NCBI GenBank assembly: GCA_015501075.1
Contig: JADNYJ010000032.1
Coordinates: forward strand, 124,001 to 188,000
Direction: 5' to 3'
DNA from: Gymnopilus junonius
Taxonomy: Eukaryota; Basidiomycota; Agaricomycetes; Agaricales; Galerinaceae
DNA length: 64,000 bases
Notes under the pieces: generated by a model
Database searches by the model: none
What the model was told of the DNA's origin: nothing
What the model saw: only the letters and a program-made list of their open reading frames with translations
Position numbers and translations under genes: made by a program
Shown: positions 41,589-50,814 of the stretch, one piece after another
How positions within the stretch are numbered: position 1 is the stretch's first letter
How the letters are laid out: each line of letters opens with the position of its first letter

Positions 41589-42723
41589 ATGCCTTCATTG
41601 AATTTCATGAGTGGCGAAGACCCGCTCTCTCTGGATCGTATACGGTCTGTTCTTGTCAGACTGGAAGATACCATTATCTTCTCTCTCATTGAACGGGCCC
41701 AGTTTGCGCATAACCCACGGATGTATCAGAGAGGCGCTTTCAAGGAACTCACGGACCTAGGATTCAAAGAGAGTTGGCTGGAATGGTTCTTGAAGGAAAC
41801 TGAGTCCTTCCATGGTATTTTTATGCTTTATTTTTCACTGCAGTCTAATCCTTACCCAAGTTATTTATGTCAACAGCGAAAGCTAGACGGTACACAAGGT
41901 GAGAACGCTCCCAACCTGTCTAGCACAGGCAGTTTATCGATAACGAGGTCACCACAGCCCTGACGAGTATCCCTTCTCTGCTGATCTACCTGATCCTGTC
42001 CTCCCATCTCTAGACTTTCCTAAAATTCTATACCCCAATAAGCTCAATGCCAATCCCTCGATACTTTCTTTCTACACCAATGCCATCGTTCCCCGAATCA
42101 CACGGCGTGCGACATTGGCTCTCGCAGCGAAGAAGCGAGCTCAGGGGATCACAGGAAGCGAAGAGTTCGAGGATGATGGCAATTACGGAAGCGCGGCGAC
42201 GCTTGATGTAGAAGTTTTGCAATCCATTAGCAAACGGGTTCATTATGGTGAGTCCCTTTCTGCGTTTTGAAATAGTACCTTTTTGAACCCTAGAAAATCT
42301 CAGGTAAATTCGTCTCCGAATCTAAGTTCCTTGAGAACCCTGCTGCTTTCATTCCTCATATTCTCAAGCCAAATCGTGAAGCGTTGGAAGGGCTAATCAC
42401 CAAGCCAGAGGTTGAACGAAAACTTCTCGTCCGACTACATAAAAAGGCTTCTACGTATGCACAGGATATTGTTGAAGGCGATCCACCCGTCAATGGCGCT
42501 AACGGCAAGAGAACTTCTAGCAAGATTGATGTAGATGGGGTTGTCGATCTTTACGAAAGTTATATCATTCCGCTAACGAAAGAAGTCGAGGTAAGAAATC
42601 CCTTTTAAGTTCTGTCTGTACATTAACGGCTGTGTTCACCAGGTGGACTACCTTCTCAATCGGCTAGAGGGGTTGTCGCAAGACGAAATCGAAAATTTGT
42701 CTAAATCCAAGAGCACATCATGA
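41589..42723 (+). CDS. ARO7: Chorismate mutase, yeast Aro7 type
   Basis: This enzyme turns chorismate into prephenate at the branch point to phenylalanine and tyrosine. The match to the eukaryotic AroQ allosteric form runs through the whole protein: [69 protein letters not shown], the catalytic region [53 protein letters not shown], and [20 protein letters not shown]. Start [15 protein letters not shown] at 41589; a second in-frame ATG at 41607 (MSGEDPL) is possible. The second exon (AKARRYT) is only about 22 bases. Stop at 42721-42723 after SKSTS. The frame is intact; the gene converges on septin A with 358 bases between the stops. Confidence 0.94.
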
Positions 42724-43081
42724 TTTTACTTACGGATGAAGGAACAGGATAATCAGTCACTTTTGCTTTAGTTACCAACCATTTTCACAAAGGAATGCTA
42801 GTGTGATATATTTTTCTGCAATCAAGCCAGTAGTGGGAGTGGGTGTGAGTAACAAGGATCAAAAAGTAAATCCAGATCCGCAGATAAATCCTCCTGACGA
42901 GAATGAAAGCATAAGATCACACGCTAGGGGATAGAGGTATATGAGACAGGAAGGGAATAAGGTAATGCACAATATGGAAATGAAGGGTATGGGTCATAGA
43001 GGAGATAAAAAATAACAATAAGAGAAAGAATGGCGAGGGTGCACGGGATATAAAGCAGGTGTAAAATCACAATCCAAGATC
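42724..43081. other. Convergent 3' spacer
   Basis: A purine-rich stretch between the stops of the chorismate mutase gene (plus) and the septin-like gene (minus). No gene is seen; it fits two 3' untranslated regions. Confidence 0.5.
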
Positions 43082-45232
43082 TTATTGATGCAATGTTAGA
43101 CCAGCCTTGGAGTTCCGAACGTTGATAAACGCACCTTCCAACAAACGTTGTCGTTCTTCATCAGAAATGTGGCTGGTAGCGCGCCGCGCGAGAAGTTTCT
43201 CAGTCCTATATTTCTCGTATAGGACTTCTTTAGTATGGGTTTTCAAAACCTGCTGAGAGCTTTAGACTGTATCTAACATGTAGGGGCATGGAACAGACCT
43301 TAAGGTGAGTAGATAAAACAGCTGTTCGTAGAGCGGCAAAGTCACAATGGTCAGGGTTGAGAACGTCGACAGTACCCCATCTGAATTTCCTCGTAAAAAT
43401 GCCCCTTAAGTCTTCCGGAGGACCATGCAGGAAACCATATTTCTGCAAGCTGTGGATAGAAGCGGGAGTTTGGGGAGCGACTTCATTATCAGGGCTATCC
43501 TCAGATGGAACCTGGTGAGTGGCTGTTGAAACCGACTCGGTCATTGAGACTGGCCTATGACGGCGCTTATTTTGCTCAGGAGCGATAAGAGCGAACGGGA
43601 GGAGCTCAGAGAGGTCGGTTTTGGCAACGATATGGGCAGAGAAGCGGACGTTGGCTATGCTTTCCTTGTCGGTCGTGTCTGGAGTGATGGGTCGACGCTC
43701 ATCTTCGGCAACTTGTGAGAGGTCGCGACGCGACCTTGAGCGAGAAAGAGCCCTGTGCCGAGATGGTCGAAGCTTGATGACTGGGCGAGATTTTCGCTCT
43801 GCATCCTCCTCCCCTTCGCTCTCAGTCTCCTCTGGAACTTCAGGTATCTCATTGCCATTGCTCTGATCATTGCTTTCAGCGAATTTGGTCTTCCTCTTGG
43901 GTGTGGCGCTGCTATCAGGCTTCTTCGTGGGTCCAAATATGCCAAAATCGATGCCTGCTTCTGAAAGACCCGTACGAACTGTAGAAAGCATAAATTAATT
44001 TTAATCTTTACATCTTTTCGACCTCTTCCAACTCACCAGCTTCCTTGACTGCAGTCAATTTTTCGTCCGTCAGCGAGTCAGCACGAGCAATAACGGGTAG
44101 GACATTGGTGCGAGCTGTCAACCTCCTAATTACTCTAATTTCAGCAGGAGACATGGTCAGTGCACCATCCTCATCGTCCTCCGATTCATCTCCTGAGGAG
44201 GTATCGGGTACGAGTTCTGGAGGTGTTCGCAAGGAAACAGTCGTCTCGGAGCGCGTCTTAGTCGGCATCGAAGACATGGCATGTCGAGCAGCCGTGGTCA
44301 TGATAGAGGCAGGATCAATCATGTAGATACAGCTGTCTTGAGGTTGGACGCGATACCAGTGAAAGAAGCGAGCTAACTTACAGATGAATATGTTGGTCCC
44401 CTTTGCTTTGGCGGACCACTTTGGATTCCTGGAACTTCCTTCAGCAACTGTGCAATACAAGGACATCCAACTTACTCACCTCACTCATCGTATCCGCATA
44501 TTGCGCGTCCACATATTTTATGACCGAGCTAACCTGACGTTCCAGCTTCAACTCACGCCCTTCTAGGAAGTCCAGACCAGGAGTGTCAATGACGGAGAAC
44601 AGAACTCTATCAAAGCGACTCTCGCATATCTCGACGCAGGCCGTCTGGATATCCTGGGTTGCCTTTGTTGAGCCTTTCAAGAACCGGTCTACAGCCGCTT
44701 TCTGGTCAACAGTGGCGCCAGGTGAGATGTCCGCAGTCTCGAGCAGCAGTCGGAGAATCGACGTTTTGCCTGTTCCTTTTCCACCAGCGACCTGCAGTTT
44801 AGCAATATTTAAGCAGGGCCCAAGACGGAACGCAAATGCAAGGCAAGCAAAACTCACCATGATGTTGAAAGTAGGTGGAATGCGAGCCCGTCGCTGGCTG
44901 AACCGGCCGGCCAAAGGAGGCAGAACTTTCTTGTCAAACGTAGCTGGCGGTCCCGACATGTAAATATCAGAGATAGGCCCTCCATTGTTCGGTTTTCCTG
45001 TGGAGGGCCGAAATGGTTTATGGAATGGTATGGCACTGTGGCTTTGGAAAGAGACTCTCGCCGCACCTTGGTGTGGGATAGCATCTGGAGGTGACTCCTG
45101 CCGGATGGCTGCAATATCCACTAATTCTTCGGGCCATGGAATACCTTGACTGTTGAGCTCGGGAAGAGAAGGAGAGGTTCGAATACGCGGGCTTTCAGGC
45201 TCCCTCCTGGGTTTGCGACGAAAGGAAAACAT
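43082..45232 (-). CDS. Atypical septin-type GTPase A
   Basis: Septins are GTPases that polymerise at the cell cortex. The order of motifs is septin-like: a Pro/Arg-rich N-terminus (MFSFRRKPRREPESPRIRTS), P-loop VAGGKGTGKTSILRLLLET, G3 in VIDTPGLDFLEG, CIYMIDPASIM, G4 VLPVIARADSLTDEKL, EAGIDFGIF, FALIAPEQ, and the septin unique element FRWGTVDVLNPDHCDFAALR with TAVLSTHL, then KTHTKEVLYEKYRTEKLLAR. Two features are unusual. There is a Ser/acidic insert of about 50 residues before IRRLTARTNVL and a charged insert of about 120 residues after GIDFGIF, and G4 is ARAD where septins usually have AKAD. It ends NSKAGLTLHQ without a long coiled coil. Six exons join in frame. The nearest relative in the window is septin B. 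Confidence 0.85.
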
Positions 45233-45695
45233 AACGACCTATTCCGACAGGATTGTCGTCAAGGAGAAGGGAAGGAGAAAAGAAAAAGTCAAAAGAGCGT
45301 CCAAGGGTTTGATGAAACCTATCAGTGGGGGTAATTAACGTCAGCAACCGCGTCCAAGGAGCGGCTTTGGGAAAATGGTGCCGCAAAACGAACAGGGAAG
45401 CGGGGACAAAGAAAAGTTTAAACAACCATTCGATTTCCCTCCATCTGTTCAAGGCACCAATAATGATTGGATCAACCACCCCATATGTCAAATGCTCCGA
45501 GATAAAGCACAATAAAAACAACTATATTTCACGACAACAAATATACAACTACAGATCCATTTGCTATAGTATAGCTTAGGTACTGCCTTTGAGCCCAATG
45601 TAACCCTCGAAAACAGTCAAAATCAATAGAACACGGTGGGTAGAGGAGTGGGATAGTAATCTACATAGAGTAGGAAGATGATCGATAGGGAGCAC

Positions 45696-47042
45696 TTAGG
45701 GTATACCAGCTTGCGCTGGATTGTTATCCATCCTCATTTTCTTGTGGTACCGCATGTCCACACTACCATATTCTAAAGGCCTTTTCAGGTCGACCTCTCC
45801 ATTAGTGTGCATGTCGGCTTCGCGGAGTACGTGTATATCATTCCCAGCGGTGGATGGTGTAGGGATCATTCTAGAGGAAGGTGGTGAAATAGAGCGCGGA
45901 GACTCTGCGGTGTGTGCTTTTGATGTTGATGGCCGGCGAGCTTTCTTTTGTCCTGGGCCACTAGGACCGCTCGACTCGTGCACATAGTTGCAGTCCAGCT
46001 GTCTACGCGCGCAACTAGCACAAGCAGGGTGCGCGCCATCACATTTTGTCTTACGGGCTGAAAGAAAGTGAGTATGTATAACATCAGAAAAGTGATTGGC
46101 ACGTACCTCTACAAAAATTACAAGCCACGACTTTTGGGCCTGAGCTGGCGGTCTGCCGAGTGGATTTGCCAGGGACGGTTGCAGCACGCTTTCTCTGAGC
46201 AGCTTGTAGATCTGAGGCCGGGCGTATGGGAGGAAGGTTTGGGGCAGACATCGGTACAGGCGTTGGGGGTGACGGCTCTGCCAATGGTAATGTAGCAATG
46301 TGAGGAACCTCATTATCGGGGAAATAGCCGCGTGAGCTGCTCAAAGAGGGAACAGAGTCCATATTGGGACGTGAGGACGAGGCTGCCGAACCATCATCTC
46401 GACGCTCACTCAGAGCAGATATTGAAGGTAAGGTTTGAGGGTAACCTTCGTGCGGCGGTCGTCCAACATTGGAACTTCTGCGCGAATGAGTTTGGGACGG
46501 TACTGAAGGAGACAGGGAGGGCTCGTCTGGCTCGGCAGACCTCTCCTCTACACTTTCACTTCCAGTTTCGTCGCCCTTCCTAGCTCGTTGAGTCCCACGC
46601 CGTTTGTTCTGGGGCATATAGTCACAGGGATTGTTTCGTTTTAGACATTGGCTGCATGTTGGACGGCCTCCATCGCATTTCAGTTTCCTCGCTGAAAGGG
46701 ATTGTCAGATAAGTTGATGCGTAGCAAAATTGTAAATAATATCATACATCGACAGAAATTGCACGCGACAGTAATCTTTTTGCTGCGGGGAGGTTTGACT
46801 CCTTAAAGGGGCCAATAAATTAAATCATCAGAGTGAAGAAAAAGAGGGAGAGGCATACTGGGAGGAGCGCTTCTACTAGAGGCGACAGGGGTATGTTCCG
46901 GCATGGTACGAGGAGGTGCACTCCGGACATCAACAGGATAGACAGGATGTCCCTGCTGAACAGGGACAGGATGGCGGTGTACAGATGGGGGAGGAGCTGT
47001 ATCAATAGCTAAGATAGGTCTAGACGGATGCTGCAAAGGCAT
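45696..47042 (-). CDS. Double Zn2Cys6 zinc-cluster protein (open to septin B)
   Basis: Two complete fungal zinc clusters are present, each six cysteines in C-x2-C-x6-C-x6-C-x2-C-x6-C spacing: ACNFCRSRKLKCDGGRPTCS with QCLKRNNPCDY, and ACNFCRARKTKCDGAHPACA with SCARRQLDCNY. Such clusters bind paired DNA triplets and mark fungal transcription factors. There is no fungal-TF middle homology domain; the rest is Ser/Pro-rich with a basic stretch (AAQRKRAATVPGKSTRQ) and ends DNNPAQAGIP (stop 45696-45698). If this is its own gene, the likely start is MPLQHPSRPILAID at 47042. However, the same frame continues upstream with no stop into the septin B C-terminal exon (47148), so the two may be one gene. 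Introns interrupt both clusters right after CNFCR. Confidence 0.8.
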
Positions 47043-47088
47043 ATGCTGGATATGAGAAACGGAATGGTGGGGAGAGGGGCGCTGATGA

Positions 47089-48722
47089 ACCGCGTAGTCA
47101 GAGCGGAACTTGTCAAAAAGGTAGAGTTTGGTGTATTTCTGTAGGGTCTAGCAAGGAAATCAAAAAAAGATAATCAGAACGCCGGGAACGGTAACCTAGG
47201 AAGGCATTGTACTTACTTCCATGTGGTGAAATATGGCTGTGCGAAGAGGTAGGAAGTCGCTGTGGGAAGGGTCCAAGACATCCAAGTTGCCCCATCGATA
47301 CGAGCGCACAAATTTCCCTCGAGGAAAAGGGGGAGGCATGGAGTAGTGTGCAGAAGGAGTGTACTGCTGTACCAGCTCATGTCTAGAGGGCAGCCTTCTG
47401 GAGACACCGTCACTATGAGAGTATAAATCTGGAGAAATTAGAGCGTAGGGTAGACGAAGAATAGGCGGCGCCGTGGGCGACGTAGGTGGTGTATTGTTTA
47501 AGTTGGAAGAAGACGCTCCATTTGGACCGTGGACATAACCATTAGATGAGTCTGGCCTATTTGCAGACGCGGTGTGATCGTCCTGCGCATGAGGAATCGG
47601 AGGGTCAGTGTCGAAAATGCCAAATCCAATGCCAGCTTCAGCTAGGTCCCTGCGTATGGCGAGTTTGACAGCAGCCAATCGATCGTTCGATAAGATATCA
47701 GCTCTGGCTATCACAGGGAGGACATTGACACGCCCAGACAGTCGGCGAATGGCCGTAATGTCGGCCTGGGGCAAGGTCGGCCGGGAAAGAAGGGGGTTGG
47801 TGGTAACAGGAGGCTCTAGGATAACGGGTTCGTGGTCTGGCTGGGAAAAGCTGTTGCCGCGGGTTCGGGAAATGAGCGGGGCAGGCGGCGCCGGAACCGA
47901 CGGCGGGACAATTTGGTCCGGGTCAAGGAAGTAAATACAGCTGGACATTGCACGGTAATAAACAAATAAGTGGGCGGTCAAGGAGATTAGATGGGCTGGG
48001 CAGTACGTACAGGTGTACATATCGGTCGCCAGTCTGTGCTTTCCATTCCTGCAGAATAAAGGCGTGTTAGGATACGGAGGAAAGAGTGGAGGAACGCAAT
48101 AGGCGCCATACATCTTCGAGCCCTTCTGCAAACCGACTATCAACAATGCGAATAGTCTCGCTGAGCAGGCGTTCTGCGGCAGCCTCATCTCGAAAGTCCA
48201 AAGACGGGGTGTCGATGAGAGTGAGCCCCAGGGGCCGCTGTTGCCCGCTTCCGTCGGGGTCAACGTTGATGTCGACAGATGCAGACCGTATGAAAGAGGT
48301 GTGGCCACTGCACCCCTGGACGAACTTTGCGACAGACGCGAGCTGATCCTTGGTCGACCGTGGAGAAACAACGCTGGTGTCGAGCAAGAGACGGAGGAAG
48401 GAGGTTTTGCCTGATCCGAGAGCAGCGGCGGCAATAATGAGCGACGAAATGAAATCGAGCGCACCGGAGTGGGTGGAACGAGACTCACCTCCTCGACAGC
48501 CAGCGACGAGCAGGTTAAACTCTGGCCGGTTGTTGTCTGGCAGATAGTATGAGCCCCAGGGGGTGATATAAGATATGGGTGGCCGGGGCAGCTGAGCTTA
48601 CCTGGGGTTTCGTGTTTGAGAGGAGGACCACCTGTGGCAACTCCAGGATATTGGCCAACGACGCCCTGTATGGCAGAACGCTCCCCGTCGTCGTGTCGGA
48701 TCCGGTGGCCAGTGTTGTTCAT
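47089..48722 (-). CDS. Atypical septin-type GTPase B (open to the zinc-cluster protein)
   Basis: A second septin-like GTPase, in the same direction as septin A. Proposed start MNNTGHRIRHDDGERSA at 48722; an upstream exon is not excluded. Motifs: VAGCRGGKTSFLRLLLDTSV as P-loop (after splicing out GTGAGT..ATCAG), LIDTPSLDFRDEAA as G3, CIYFLDPDQIVPP, G4 VLPVIARADILSNDRL, LAEAGIGFGIFDTD, LPYALISPDLY, and SYRWGNLDVLDPSHSDFLPL with RTAIFHHME. It shares with septin A the Ser/Pro insert before IRRLSGRVNVL, the insert after GIGFGIF and the ARAD G4. After an intron (47149-47216) the frame continues TLQKYTKLYLFDKFRSDYAV, equivalent to the septin A tail, and then runs without stop into the zinc-cluster protein. 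Reading through that intron instead gives a stop after HHMEVSTMPS. Confidence 0.8.
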
Positions 48723-49302
48723 CGTGGTCGCCACAACGGGGAAAGCAGGATTGGCCGCACGCGCAGGCGAAAGCGGTGATTTCGATTCTTCCAAATCCTG
48801 TTTTGATGCGAATCATCTCGCTAATGGTAATTTCCACCGAGCCAATCGGAAGAAACCAAGGTCGCCACTCTCTTTCCTTTGCACACAACAATATGGCTTT
48901 CTGCTCTTAACCTACTGCTAATATCGTATTAAATCTCTACTGTAATCGAGAATTAAATGTGTTTAATATCTCTCAAAACACCACTTCAGGGTGCGAAATC
49001 GTGGGAGCGGTCGTCTGCGCCCAAAGTGCGCATGTAAGCCGCTAAGAAAAGACAGGACACTTAGCAACGAATACGTAAGGAGAAGCCCAAGGAGGATCTG
49101 TCCGCCAATGACAGGATGGAATGAATGTGGGGAAGCGCATTGCAAAGGCACGGAATCAAACGCCAGAACACATACAGTACACAGCCAAGATCTAGCCTTT
49201 TGACCCGACCCAGACCCGCAAAAGGATGAAGGACATGAGGGGGGCGGACGGCGGGCGCGACACTGCGCGACTGACCTCCGGAGCACTTGTGATCCGGAAT
49301 GA
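48723..49302. other. Spacer between the zinc-cluster gene and septin B
   Basis: About 580 bases between the stop of the single Zn2Cys6 gene and the chosen start of septin B, both on the minus strand. It probably holds the septin B promoter. A minus frame starting MIRIKTGFGRIEI (to 48598) overlaps septin B in another frame and is not called. Confidence 0.4.
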
Positions 49303-50485
49303 TCAACTCAGCTTTCTATAGCTATAGCCTTCTCTGTCCAAGCGATCTTCTGAGCTTGTTTCCCGATTCCGGTGTGTCCGTGTGCTTGTGCGCGAGTAAT
49401 AGTAGCGGTCACGAGTGTCCGGAGTGCTTGCGTATTGTGGGGATGGATCAGGCGGTTGAAAACCGAAGTTGTCCAGAGATAGAACGGACGTGAACGGACG
49501 CAATTCCGGTGCCAAAGCGTCAAGTTCGTCTTCGGGGAGACCAGTAGAGGGACGATCTCCTTTGGAAGAAACAGTCGAACCTGAGGGATCCGAGCGTGAG
49601 GAGCCAGCTTTTTTTGAGCGGCTTCCTCTGCCTCTCGGCGCTTTGCCAGGTCCGCGCCGGCGTTGAATGGGGACATATTCACATTCAAATTTGCGGACCG
49701 TGCAGTTATAACACGAGGGCTTCGCTCCATTGCAACGTAGCTTTCGACCTATTTGCGAAAGCGAAGAGAAGTATGTTTATGGATAGGAAATTGGGAGAGA
49801 CACACCTCGGCAGAAATTGCATGCCACTGCGGTCTTGCGAGTATTCCTTGACCTTCGCGCATTGTCATCGGTGTCTAAAGAATGGGCCCTTGGGCGCTTT
49901 CCTTTCCGGGAATCCTCATCATCGTTGCTGGGGCCGTATTCGCCGCCCGAGGGAGGGGAGGCCGGACGGTGATAGAACATGGACTGGTGGTAGACCTCCG
50001 GACTGTCTGGTGTCTTGATGCGGGGTGGAGTGGTTGGATCCATGTCAAGAGAGGCCTCGGAGGGATGATATGGGTAGGCATCGTGTCTGTCAAAAGAGAA
50101 TGATGAAGAAGCAGGATCGGAACTCGGGACGAGAAGCTGGTGAGGAGGAGGCAAGGTGTGAGACGAGGAGTAAGGGACGGCTATATTTGGGATGAGCATG
50201 TTCGAAGGGGGTGCTGGGAGGAAAGGACGCACATAGGCAGTAGTCGCGCTCTAGGACCTGAGGATAGCTGGCGCCGCGACGGTGGTGAAGCAGAGAAGAG
50301 GGCCCGGGCTCACCCTCACGCCAGCCGTCATCATAGTCGTACACGAGAGCGAGGAGGGGGTCGACGACGGGCTGGAGGGTGGTGCGGGTGCCGGAGTCGC
50401 GGGGCTGCTGGGGCGCAGAGTAGAGATGGGGAATAAGACTGCTGGGAAGCGAGCTCTGGCGACTCGAGGAGTTGTGCCTGTCCAT
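49303..50485 (-). CDS. Zn2Cys6 zinc-cluster protein (frame broken)
   Basis: One zinc cluster, ACNFCRGRKLRCNGAKPSCY with NCTVRKFECEY, followed by VPIQRRRGPGKAPRGRGSRS, a basic linker typical of DNA-binding proteins. Start MDRHNSSSRQSSLPSSLIPH at 50485; the N-terminus is Ser/Pro-rich, with SSSFSFDRHDAYPYHPSEAS and a basic/acidic stretch RKGKRPRAHSLDTDDNARRS before the cluster. The C-terminus LSLDNFGFQPPDPSPQYAST ends SYRKLS (stop 49303-49305). An intron splits the cluster directly after CNFCRG, at the same place and phase as in the two clusters at 45.7-47.0 kb. The frame shifts near 50240 between LERDY and AYVRPFLPAPPS. Target genes cannot be inferred. The gene is divergent from the dihydroxy-acid dehydratase gene, 329 bases away. 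Confidence 0.8.
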
Positions 50486-50814
50486 CCGAGGGGAACAAGG
50501 CAGGAATCCCTGGAATAAATAAAAATCATGAAAATTAGGACATTTGGACTACGACACATTCATCCCTCGAAAGACATGTTTGACCATTTCCTATTCTTTC
50601 TACCAAGTTGTCCCGCTTTCCAGTCTCGGTTAGTCTGAACCAGCACTTTGGTATGCCCCTGTCGCTAACTCTATTTGGCAGTAAACGTCGGCCCTCCTTT
50701 TTATTTATTTATTTATAATTCGGCCTCTTGCTCCGAACTCCTTGATCCGCCTCCACTTCCGACCGGCCGATCTCGTTTGCATTTTCGCTGCCAGCCATTG
50801 CTCGTCGTCTCCAT
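50486..50814. promoter_or_regulatory. Divergent promoter, zinc-cluster gene / ILV3
   Basis: The 329 bases between the two start codons must contain both promoters. A run TTTTTATTTATTTATTTATA at about 50698-50717 is the only obvious feature. Nothing more specific is recognised. Confidence 0.45.

Noticed and set aside
47196..48794. A single 532-codon uninterrupted septin B frame
   Set aside because: It runs through introns that happen to lack stops; the septin match needs the introns removed, and its first codon is TTG and not ATG.
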